In this document: positions 14,050 to 19,699 of the stretch, piece by piece
Numbering within the stretch: position 1 is the stretch's first letter
Layout: each line of letters starts with the position of its first letter
Assembly (NCBI GenBank): GCA_035503915.1
Contig: DATJSU010000047.1
Span: 1 to 19,699, forward strand
Length of the DNA: 19,699 nucleotides
Direction: 5' to 3'
Origin: DATJMJ01 sp035503915
GTDB lineage: Bacteria > Actinomycetota > Acidimicrobiia > Acidimicrobiales > Palsa-688
Program-made: the position numbers and the translations under genes
Notes under the pieces: model-generated
Told to the model about the DNA's origin: nothing
Database searches by the model: none
The model's input: only the letters and a program-made list of their open reading frames with translations

Positions 14050-15180
14050 ATGCACGCTAGGCTCCTGGCGCCGATGGGGAGATCTTGCCGTCGGCTTCCG
14101 GCCTGGTCGCCGCGCACCACCGCCGCCCTCCTCGTAGCACCGCTGGCCGCGGCACTGTCGACTTCACCGGGACGCCTTGTACCCCTTCCGAGCAGGCATG
14201 ACGCGCCGGCTTTGGGCTGGGCTGCGGCTGCCTCGACCCTGTACGCGCCCGCCCCGGCGATGGCAGCCGGGCAGGGGTTCTCGCTGCTGACGGAGCCGGC
14301 AGCAGGCCTCTCCGCCATTTACGACCTCATCACCTCGGCGAAGAGGTCGGTCGACATGACGATGTACGAGTTGTCCGACCCGGTCGCCGAACGGGATCTG
14401 GTCGCGGACGCACGGCGAGGCGTCAAAGTCCGCGTCGTCCTCGACCAAAACCTCGAAAGGTCCTACAACACGCCTGCTTACGATTACCTCGCAGGCCACG
14501 GCGTGGCGGTCCATTGGGCGCCGAAGGCGTACGACGCAACTCACCAGAAGACGATCACGGTCGACGGTGAGGTGGCGGCCGTGATGACCCTGAACCTCAC
14601 GCCGGAGTACTACTCGACGAGCCGCGATTTCGCGGTGCTGGACAGGGGCCCTGCCGATGTCGCGGCCATCGGAGCTGTTTTCGACCGCGATTTCGCGGGT
14701 GAGGCGCCGTCCCCCGAGCCCCCCGGGGCCGACCTCGTATGGAGCCCGGGGGCGGACGCTGCCCTCGTCGGGCTTATCGGGTCAGCGAGGCACACGCTCT
14801 ATGTCGAGAACGAGGAAATGAGCGAGTACACGATCGTCGATGCGCTCGAGGCTGCAGCTCGCCGCGGGGTCGACGTGGAGGTCGTCATGACGTACCAGTA
14901 CTCATGGGCGCACGATTTCGACGAGCTTGCACGATCCGGAGTGCACGTTGGGACCTACGCCGAGGACGCTCCCCTCTACATCCATGCCAAGGTGATCGAC
15001 GTCGACCCCGGGTACCCCGACGAGCGGGTTTTCATCGGCTCGCAAAACTTCTCGTGGGCAAGCCTCCAGTACAACCGGGAGCTCGGCCTCGTAGTCGGCC
15101 GGGACCAGGCAGCCATCGTCGGCTCCGTGGCGGCGACGGTGCGTTCGGACTACGCCGGGGCGTCTCCTTGGGAGGCTTGA
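14050..15180 (+). CDS. Secreted phospholipase D-like (HKD) protein
   Basis: This is a PLD-superfamily protein with two HxKxxxxD motifs, one per half-domain: His165-Lys167-Asp172 (THQKTITVD) and His312-Lys314-Asp319 (IHAKVIDVD, followed by GSQNFSWAS). The superfamily cleaves or transfers phosphodiesters in phospholipids, cardiolipin or nucleic acids; the substrate here is not determinable. From ATG 14050 it has 376 aa. A basic N-terminus, a hydrophobic stretch (about 24-36) and a second Ala-rich stretch ending APAMAAGQG before the domain indicate export by a signal peptide. ATG 14074 is an alternative start, with TAGGCT (14058-14063) possibly acting as a -10 for a leaderless mRNA. It is divergent from fhaA and ends 30 nt before tRNA-Leu. 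Confidence 0.85.
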   Translation: MHARLLAPMGRSCRRLPAWSPRTTAALLVAPLAAALSTSPGRLVPLPSRHDAPALGWAAAASTLYAPAPAMAAGQGFSLLTEPAAGLSAIYDLITSAKRSVDMTMYELSDPVAERDLVADARRGVKVRVVLDQNLERSYNTPAYDYLAGHGVAVHWAPKAYDATHQKTITVDGEVAAVMTLNLTPEYYSTSRDFAVLDRGPADVAAIGAVFDRDFAGEAPSPEPPGADLVWSPGADAALVGLIGSARHTLYVENEEMSEYTIVDALEAAARRGVDVEVVMTYQYSWAHDFDELARSGVHVGTYAEDAPLYIHAKVIDVDPGYPDERVFIGSQNFSWASLQYNRELGLVVGRDQAAIVGSVAATVRSDYAGASPWEA

Positions 15181-15197
15181 CCGTCCTCATGTAGCCT
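15168..15197 (+). promoter_or_regulatory. Candidate promoter of tRNA-Leu
   Basis: TTGGGA (15168-15173), an 18-nt spacer and TAGCCT (15192-15197) lie 13 nt before the tRNA 5' end and overlap the last codons of the phospholipase D-like gene. Confidence 0.4.
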
Positions 15198-15210
15198 GAG
15201 GCAGTCACTC

Positions 15211-15295
<85 letters not shown>

Positions 15296-15359
15296 CCCCG
15301 CTTGAGCAGGTCTTTTGGTCCTCGCGGGCCCGGTCGGCGTTTCCTCTCAGCAACGATTT

Positions 15360-15398
15360 GCTAACCGCTTGTTAACCGGGGTGGACACGCGCTAACAG
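15360..15398. repeat. Three GYTAACNG repeats between tRNA-Leu and hicB
   Basis: GCTAACCG (15360-15367), GTTAACCG (15371-15378) and GCTAACAG (15391-15398) lie in the 138-bp gap between the tRNA and the hicB stop. They start 11 and 20 bp apart, near whole helical turns. They could be arm-type integrase sites or an operator. Nothing else is evident in this gap. Confidence 0.45.
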
Positions 15399-15433
15399 AG
15401 GGGGTTGTCCGTCCGAGGTTGGGCGGGGTGAGG

Positions 15434-15646
15434 TCAGGCGACCTTGATGAGGATGGCAGCGGAGGACGGCTCAGGGACCGGCTCGCCGTCAACGCGCATT
15501 CCCTCGATGTGGAAGGCGATGGCTTCCCGTATCAGTCGCTCCACGTCCTCGCGGCTCTCGCCGGCGGCGACGCACCCAGGCAGGTCAGGGACATAAGCCC
15601 CCCAGGCGCTGCCCTCGTGCTCCAGGACGACTAGGTACTCCCTCAT
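15434..15646 (-). CDS. hicB: HicB-family antitoxin
   Basis: This 70-aa HicB-like antitoxin should bind and neutralise the HicA mRNA interferase. It consists of the degraded RNase H-like HicB fold: MREYLVVLEHEGSAWGAYVPD (N-terminal strands), the family core LPGCVAAGESREDVERLIREAI, and AFHIEGMRVDGEPVPEP. There is no C-terminal ribbon-helix-helix or HTH, so this is the short form without a DNA-binding domain; autoregulation would need another factor. ATG 15646 overlaps the hicA stop as ATGA (15643-15646), giving toxin-first order typical of hicAB. The stop is 138 bp from the tRNA-Leu 3' end. Confidence 0.9.
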   Translation of the reverse strand: MREYLVVLEHEGSAWGAYVPDLPGCVAAGESREDVERLIREAIAFHIEGMRVDGEPVPEPSSAAILIKVA

Positions 15647-15837
15647 CGCTGTCCTTTCAGACCTGCCTGTCGCCAGATGTTGGCCAGCGTACCGCTCGGC
15701 ACCTCGCTGCCCAGGTGGCCAGCCACGGTGATGACTGCCACCTCGCCGGCCCGCCGGAACTGCCGGTGAGAGCCACGCTGGCGCACCATTTGCCACCCGT
15801 TGTCCCCGAGGATGCGGATCACTTCGCGTACCGTCAA
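15643..15837 (-). CDS. hicA: HicA-family toxin (mRNA interferase)
   Basis: This 64-aa double-stranded-RNA-binding-fold toxin cleaves mRNA when free of HicB. The conserved GSHRQF (22-27) carries the catalytic His24, preceded by REVIRILGDNGWQMVRQR and followed by GHLGSEVPSGTLANIWRQAGL. All family landmarks are present, so it is probably active. The only usable start is TTG 15837, supported by GGTGAGGG (15851-15844) six nucleotides upstream; the frame closes just before it. TTG overlaps the TGA of the integrase remnant (TTGA, 15837-15834), so toxin translation is probably coupled to ribosomes leaving that frame. A weak start codon fits the need to keep toxin low. Confidence 0.9.
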   Translation of the reverse strand: MTVREVIRILGDNGWQMVRQRGSHRQFRRAGEVAVITVAGHLGSEVPSGTLANIWRQAGLKGQR

Positions 15838-16603
15838 TGACGGCCCTCACCGGTACTGCCCGGACGAGGCTGCTTGTCGAACACGGGCGCTGCGACCTTG
15901 TTTGCGGCATCCCGGTCGAGGTCGGGGAGCACGTGCTGGTAGATGTCGGCCGTCACCGCCGTCGTGCTGTGGCCCAGGCGGTCCGCCACGACCCTGGTGG
16001 GCACTCCCGCGGCGAGGGCCAGTGTCGCGTGCAGGTCGCTACCCCGGCGCGCCTACTCGCCGCGGTAAACCAACGAGAGACCTGTTTGGGGCGTAGGGGC
16101 GCCTTGGGTGGGTCGGCACCACCAGCCGCGTTGCGGGCCAGGAGTTGCCAGCGGACAGCATCGCGCAGTGCCCGGTGGAGCGTCGCATGAACCCGTCGGA
16201 TCGAGGCCGGGCTCAGCGCTTGGCGGCCGCCCCAGCCGCCGCGCAGCGAACCATAAAAGGCGTTTATGGCCGCAGGGGTCACTTGCTGAAGCCGCAAATG
16301 GCCGAAAGCAGGACTGAGGTAGCAACGAACGTGCATCTCATAAGAAGAAAACGTCGTGGGCCTGAGCGTGCCTTTGGCCGCCGGCAACCAGGTGTTGCGA
16401 AGGAAGTCGGCGACGGTCAGCTTGCTCGGCTCGACGTACACCCCTTCCTGTAAGGCGTGCATGGCGGAATTGAGAGCCAACCGGGCGTCCTTTTTTGTCC
16501 TAAACCCGCCCTTGGCTTTCTGCCGCCGCCGCCCTGAAGCATCGCGGCCGGTGTCGACGACGTAAGTCCACGTCTCATCCCGGCAGTACAAGTGTCCCGG
16601 CAC
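15834..16603 (-). pseudogene. Tyrosine site-specific integrase, internally deleted and frameshifted
   Basis: This is a remnant of a phage or ICE-type tyrosine recombinase. From GTG 16603 (RBS GGAGGAGG at 16615-16608) it reads an arm-binding domain (HLYCRDETWTYVVDTGRDA) and a core-binding SAM-like domain (LTVADFLRNTWLPAAKGTLRP through RRVHATLHRALRDAVRWQLLARN). At about 16096 the start of the catalytic domain (GADPPKAP) joins directly to its C-terminal part (VSRWFTAASRRAG). The segment with the first catalytic Arg and Lys is lost, probably 150 or more residues. At about 16030-16040 the frame shifts and the HDLRHTHAT box is shortened to DLHAT. The new frame then runs HATLALAAGVPTRVVADRL, GHS and TADIYQHV with the nucleophile Tyr (codon 15941-15939). 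It ends at TGA 15836-15834, overlapping the hicA start. It should be inactive. Confidence 0.88.
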
Positions 16604-16953
16604 CAATCCTCCTCCGTGATGCGCGACCAAGCCGCAGTCAACCGGTGAGCCGTAAGGAGGCTTCCGTAGGTTCCCGGCGAGAGCCTCGAAACCCACTTCC
16701 CCTCGATAGACGGTCAAGAAGCTAGTAACCAGCACCGATCGGAACGCGTGCTTCCTCGTGGCGTCGAGCAAGCACCCACTCGGCCAATCGCCTATAGCCC
16801 GGACCAACCGTCATCAGTAGCTGGAGGCGGTTCGCATTTCTCGTAAGTGGCTGTATCAACCGGGCAACTGAGCCGCCAAACTGTGTCGTGCGGCACGATC
16901 CGGAACTGGGATGGACGATCCGGGAGCAGTACCTTTAGAGAGAGAGAGAGAGA
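16604..16953. other. Intergenic region between integrase remnant and DUF433 gene
   Basis: This 350-bp stretch holds no convincing gene. The integrase frame is open back to 16807, but the strong RBS at 16615-16608 places the start at 16603. From left to right it contains that RBS, about 250 bp without recognisable features, a direct repeat pair (16895-16923), a possible -10 TACCTT (16930-16935) and the (AG)9 tract (16937-16954). As the leader of two divergent genes it is the likely control region of both. Confidence 0.6.
16895..16923 (+). promoter_or_regulatory. Direct repeat ACGATCCGG, two copies 20 bp apart
   Basis: ACGATCCGG occurs at 16895-16903 and 16915-16923, exactly 20 bp apart (about two helical turns). 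The second copy ends 6 bp before a TACCTT -10-like element. Position and phasing fit an operator for a repressor bound on one DNA face; DUF433 itself could be the autoregulator. Function is inferred. Confidence 0.45.
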
Positions 16954-16954
16954 G
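16937..16954 (+). repeat. (AG)9 dinucleotide microsatellite abutting a start codon
   Basis: Nine uninterrupted AG units run from 16937 to 16954, and the last G is the first base of the GTG start of the DUF433 gene. The tract is the only Shine-Dalgarno-like sequence for that gene (GAGAG). It is preceded by an in-frame TAG at 16936-16938, so no upstream start exists. Slippage would change leader length and ribosome-binding geometry, not the reading frame. Confidence 0.9.
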
Positions 16955-17211
16955 TGGCCTTCACGCGCATCACCGTAGACCCCGCTGTCATGCGTGGGAT
17001 GTCTTGCCTGCGAGGACTTCGCGTCCCCTTGGTGACCCTCGTGTCTATGGTCACCGACGGCATGAGCGCCGAGGAGCTCCTCACCGACCTCCCCTACGTG
17101 GTCCACGAGGACATCGCCGAGGCCCTTCGGTTCGCGGTTGACGCTGTCCGCGAGCGGGACCTCCAGCCGTTACCCGGGCTGACGTGGACCCCCTGCCCAG
17201 CCCGAACTTGA
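16954..17211 (+). CDS. DUF433 domain protein (antitoxin-like)
   Basis: This is an 85-aa DUF433 protein. The family is small, often predicted to have a winged-helix-like DNA-binding fold, and is frequently found as the upstream partner of a PIN-like (DUF5615) toxin. Landmarks are TRITVDPAVMRGMSCLRGLRV (4-24; usually written RGKPCIRGTRI), the hydrophobic VTLVSMVTDGMSAEELLTDLP, and EDIAEALRFAVDAVRER. Length and domain are complete. It starts with GTG 16954 at the end of an (AG)9 tract. No PIN-like gene follows; instead the next gene is an HNH-endonuclease protein whose longest frame overlaps this one by 28 nt. That makes an antitoxin or regulator role towards the nuclease plausible but unproven. 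Confidence 0.85.
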   Translation: MAFTRITVDPAVMRGMSCLRGLRVPLVTLVSMVTDGMSAEELLTDLPYVVHEDIAEALRFAVDAVRERDLQPLPGLTWTPCPART

Positions 17212-18362
17212 CAACTACCGGGTCGGGCCGGGTGGCGAGTAGCAGTTCCAGTCCGGGAACCCCGGAAGCGCCGTTCCCAAGCACAGAGCCCATAACTGGG
17301 TTTGCCGAGCGACTGCTGGCGGTCATCGACGAAGGGCGACGTACCGCGACCTACAAGTTGGCCGTATTGACGGCTTTGATGGACTGCTGTGGGGAGGCTG
17401 TCTCAAACCTAGGGCAAGCACCTACGGAGTTGCCCACCAGAGCGATTGCACGAAGGGTTGCCTCCGTCTACTGGCCGCAGCTCCGTCTCTTCCCTGCGCC
17501 AGGCCGAACCGTAGAACTTCGCCAGATAACCACCAAGTCCGCCGTCGTGATCGAGGTGCTCAGGACGGCGTTCCAAGCGCTGCCGAACTTAGCAAGCTGG
17601 GAGGCTGCCGAGTCGGAGCTCCCCCATGACCATGTCGGTCAGGTGCTAGACGTGGTAGAGCTGACGGTCGCCCGCTATCCCCTTGTCCGTCTCCAGACCG
17701 TCGATGGCGTTCCCCAGCCGTTCCTCTATGAGCTCGATTGGGGAGAAAACGTGACATTGGCGCAGCTACGGGCGGGCTCGGGCGCGGTGGTCCGCCTTCG
17801 GACAGGTGCCGGAGACCAACTCATACGCCTGGCTCCCTTGGTGCGGCCGCTGATCCAACTTCACTGGCTGCGCATGGTTGCGTCCTTGAACAACCTGGGC
17901 CTCATGGAGGACGACCTGCACCGGCACCTGTTTGGCGCCGAGCGCGTTTCCTTCCCGCCTCGGCTGCGAGCCGACTTGGCTCGCCTTCAGGACGGGGCTT
18001 GCTTCTACTGTGGCGAGCCCATTTCGACCTCGGCCGTCGATCACTTTCTCCCGTGGTCAAGATGGCCCAATGACGCCGTGGAAAACCTCGTTATTGCCCA
18101 CCCTTCGTGCAACATTCACAAGTCCGATCACGTCCCCGGGCCGTCCTCGCTTGCCCGATGGGCTGACCGGATGAGGAACCAGGGCGCAAGCCTGGCAAGC
18201 CTCGCGGCTCAGGCACATTGGCGCTCAGATCCGGAGCGGACTACCTCTTTGGCCCGTAGCCTCTACGCCCACATTCCTGAGGGCGCGCCCCTCTGGGACG
18301 GCCGTAACGTCGTCACAGGAGCCCGTCGTTCGGAGCTTCTCGGCCTGCTTGCGACGCTCTGA
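17184..18362 (+). CDS. HNH endonuclease domain protein
   Basis: This 392-aa protein has a C-terminal HNH nuclease domain (about 265-320). It contains the zinc-type pair Cys273-x2-Cys276 (CFYCGEP), the Asp286-His287 pair in VDHFLPWS, Asn301 in ENLVIAH, and His306, Cys309, Asn310, Lys313 in HPSCNIHKSD. All the residues of a metal-dependent HNH nickase or nuclease appear intact. The N-terminal 260 residues form a uniform, mainly helical region beginning GFAERLLAVIDEGRRTATYKLAVLTAL, which I do not recognise as a named domain. GTG 17184 is the longest start and overlaps the DUF433 gene by 28 nt; GTG 17232, 20 nt after that gene, is possible. Either way the two are probably one transcript. It may be a defence or toxin nuclease; a homing role is less likely since no intron or intein is visible. 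Confidence 0.82.
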   Translation: MDPLPSPNLTTTGSGRVASSSSSPGTPEAPFPSTEPITGFAERLLAVIDEGRRTATYKLAVLTALMDCCGEAVSNLGQAPTELPTRAIARRVASVYWPQLRLFPAPGRTVELRQITTKSAVVIEVLRTAFQALPNLASWEAAESELPHDHVGQVLDVVELTVARYPLVRLQTVDGVPQPFLYELDWGENVTLAQLRAGSGAVVRLRTGAGDQLIRLAPLVRPLIQLHWLRMVASLNNLGLMEDDLHRHLFGAERVSFPPRLRADLARLQDGACFYCGEPISTSAVDHFLPWSRWPNDAVENLVIAHPSCNIHKSDHVPGPSSLARWADRMRNQGASLASLAAQAHWRSDPERTTSLARSLYAHIPEGAPLWDGRNVVTGARRSELLGLLATL

Positions 18363-18390
18363 CGCACGCTTGTCCCGCCGCCACGGGGTG

Positions 18391-18926
18391 TCATGGTTCG
18401 TTCCGCGCAATCGATGCCGCGTCCACGGAGGCCAACCTTCGCCGTCTCCAGTGGCGTCTCACCCAGACGAGCAGATCTACGACCTGGTCGTTATTGTCGC
18501 GGTCGACGCTTGCTCCAGCTAGTGACGCGCCCGGCCCAGCGGTCTGGACGGGAGCGCCGGAGTGCAGGACGATGTGGCCCGGCGGCACTATGTCGTTCGC
18601 CGCCATGCCGATCCCCGAGAACCATGAACCGGCGATCCCATGAGTGCTCTCAACGCCCGGGACCAATCGGCTCGTTTCCGCCATAGGGAAAGCTTGGAAC
18701 GCCGCCCGGTCGCAGGAAATATGGACCATTTTCTCCTCGGCGTGAGCGAAGCGGAGGGGCACCAGGTGCCCCAAGGCGATACGGCCTATGGGCTCTACGA
18801 CGACATGGCTGAGCACATAGCTGGGAGCCGCAGCGGAATAGCCAATGACAAGGCTCCTCAACGTCCCGACCACTCCGTCTGTACATTTGACTTTCGCGCC
18901 GAGGACGAAGCGTTCCGTGCTCTCAC
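18391..18926 (-). pseudogene. PRC-barrel-like protein, broken at both ends
   Basis: The minus frame encodes a protein resembling a two-PRC-barrel family common in actinobacteria. The first barrel reads FVLGAKVKCTDGVVGTLRSL, then VLSHVVVEP, IALGHLVPLRFA and MAETSRLVPG. A linker and a second barrel follow (HSGAPVQTAG, ASVDRDNNDQVVDLLVW). The frame has no ATG, GTG or TTG before the conserved start: the first in-frame start is GTG 18873, inside barrel one. A GTG at 18926 is one base out of frame, suggesting a 5' frameshift. The 3' end stops (NEP then TGA) before the usual final segment of barrel two. It converges on the HNH gene with 28 bp between stops. Function of the family is unclear; this copy is probably dead. 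Confidence 0.55.
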
Positions 18927-19007
18927 GGTACCAGGGGGCAGACTGGGGTGGACAAGTGCTACGGAGTGGCTCCTTCCACCTCGATCAGGCACAAACCCCC
19001 CGAAAAT

Positions 19008-19417
19008 CTATGGCTGCTGGCGGGTCTTCGCAGGGTACCCCTTGATCGAGACGTCCCAGGGTGCCGCACCAAGCACGAAGATCGCGCCGCTAGCGTAGAC
19101 CTGGAAGCACGGCGAAGAGACCTTACCGATTACGACCCTGGAATAGGTCCCCGGGTTGAGAGCAGGCGGGAAAACGTCTCGGGCGACTGGTTGCGCGACG
19201 GTGCCCTTAGGGTTCCACAGGGTCACCTCTTCTTGGGAGCTGCCGCAAGCCAGTTCAAACTCGCTAGCGGGCACCTCCCAGGCGTTGCTGGCCGGCCCGG
19301 GCCAGTAGTGGTACTTCGCCTCGATGCCAGCGCCGTGAGGAGGGATCTCGTCGTCCCAGATCTCCTTCCCGCGCTGGGTGGTGAAGAGGCCCGATATAGT
19401 TCGAACGCCACTTCATT
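19008..19417 (-). pseudogene. Unrecognised coding fragment without start codon
   Basis: From just after an in-frame TGA at about 19417 down to TAG 19008 the minus frame has strong G/C third-position bias and plausible protein sequence (GKEIWDDEIPPHGAGIEAKY, ASEFELACGSSQEEVTLWNP, PGTYSRVVIGKVSSPCFQVY). The first in-frame start is GTG 19274, with its GGAGG touching the GTG, while coding character clearly extends about 130 bp upstream. The 5' part of the gene therefore seems lost or frameshifted. I do not recognise the family. It lies upstream of the broken PRC-like gene on the same strand and may once have been in the same operon. Confidence 0.5.
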
Positions 19418-19436
19418 TGAACACGAAAAGTCCCCC

Positions 19437-19456
19437 ACCCGCCCCCTTTGGCGGGT
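19437..19456. terminator. Hairpin, possible terminator or element end
   Basis: ACCCGCC (19437-19443) and GGCGGGT (19450-19456) form a perfect 7-bp stem with a 6-nt loop CCCTTT. There is no T-run on either side. It lies between the 5' end of the unrecognised fragment and the possible TnpB remnant. The roughly 90 bp to its right hold no gene I can support. Confidence 0.35.
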
Positions 19457-19544
19457 TGTAGCTCGCTCGTTTCCGCTTTTTCGGAGAGAAGGCGTTCACC
19501 GCCTGGTGCTACCCGCTCGGGGCCGCCTGTAGGGGGGCGGTCCT

Positions 19545-19698
19545 CGCCCGCAGGTCATAGGCCCTAAAGAGCGCCTAGCGCTGACCGATGGATTAGGAAA
19601 CCGGCGCGCGCCGGTTGGACAGGAAATTGGCGTGGCAGCAAAAGGCCGAGGGGTCGCGCTACAGGCGGTGGCTGGAGGGCCGCCGGACGAACGTCTGG
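19545..19698 (+). pseudogene. Possible TnpB (OrfB_IS605/IS607) remnant, frameshifted and cut by the window edge
   Basis: One plus frame (from about 19551) reads VIGPKERLALTDGLGNRRAP, and the next frame continues as RRLDRKLAWQQKAEGSRYRR then WLEGRRTNVW to the edge. Together they resemble the early RuvC-I region of TnpB proteins, where a G-x-K-x-R-LALSDG block is followed by a basic RKLARQQKGSRRRR-type helix. The frame changes near 19605, stops lie close upstream, and no start is visible, so it would be a decayed copy. The match is from memory of family patterns over only about 50 residues. Confidence 0.33.
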
Positions 19699-19699
19699 A

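Noticed and set aside
16604..16807. 68-residue N-terminal extension of the integrase frame
   Set aside because: The strong RBS at 16615-16608 before GTG 16603 and the start of the arm-binding domain there make the upstream open frame chance.
16792..17106. Minus-strand open frame of 104 codons opposite the DUF433 gene
   Set aside because: Its Ser/Leu repeat is just the (AG)9 tract read backwards, and the rest is antisense to a clear DUF433 domain.
17208..17213. Perfect TTGACA, a possible -35 for the HNH gene
   Set aside because: No -10 is found 16-18 bp downstream; the bases are explained by the DUF433 stop codon and HNH codons.
19428..19436. AAGTCCCCC matching the tRNA-Leu 3' end, considered as a second att site
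   Set aside because: Only 9 identical bases, the flanking match needs gaps, and C-runs are common in this composition.

Overview
The window is very G+C-rich, with coding frames biased to G/C at third positions, leaderless-looking starts and GTG/TTG starts. Its core is the conserved actinobacterial cell-growth locus: crgA and trpG next to a compact minus-strand operon fhaA-fhaB-pstP-rodA-pbpA-pknB, with a tRNA-Leu gene beyond fhaA, as near the mycobacterial origin. A PASTA kinase without a pknA partner, a short FhaA and the VIT1/thiolase/HD-domain neighbours suggest a deep-branching actinobacterium, perhaps Acidimicrobiia. The phylum is well supported; the class is a guess.

Layout. 1-2838 (+): a CPBP-family membrane protease (5' end cut by the window edge), a VIT1/CCC1-type transporter and a thiolase homologue whose catalytic residues have been replaced. 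2931-3728 (-): an orphan MT-A70 adenine methyltransferase. 3835-4629 (+): a DedA-family membrane protein. 4607-5215 (-) and 5230-5523 (-): an HD-domain protein and CrgA. 5548-6171 (+): TrpG/PabA. 6218-14013 (-): the signalling and peptidoglycan operon. FhaA and FhaB are phosphothreonine readers, PstP is the phosphatase, RodA and PbpA form a SEDS/class B PBP pair, and PknB is the kinase with four extracellular PASTA domains. Overlapping or abutting stops and starts link most of these genes. 14050-15180 (+): a secreted phospholipase D-like protein. 15211-15295 (+): tRNA-Leu(CAG).

From the tRNA to the right edge the character changes to accessory and decaying DNA. A HicA/HicB toxin-antitoxin pair is coupled to the end of a broken tyrosine integrase (internal deletion and frameshift), as expected of an old element that integrated at the tRNA. 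Then come a DUF433 antitoxin-like gene whose start codon abuts an (AG)9 tract, an overlapping HNH-endonuclease gene, a broken PRC-barrel-like gene, an unrecognised coding fragment with no start codon, and a possible TnpB remnant at the edge.

The best candidate for something undescribed is the DUF433-HNH gene pair, with a repeat pair and a microsatellite in its leader. The next best is the thiolase-like pseudoenzyme coupled to a VIT1 transporter. All assignments come from reading the sequence and recalled family motifs; no database search was run.
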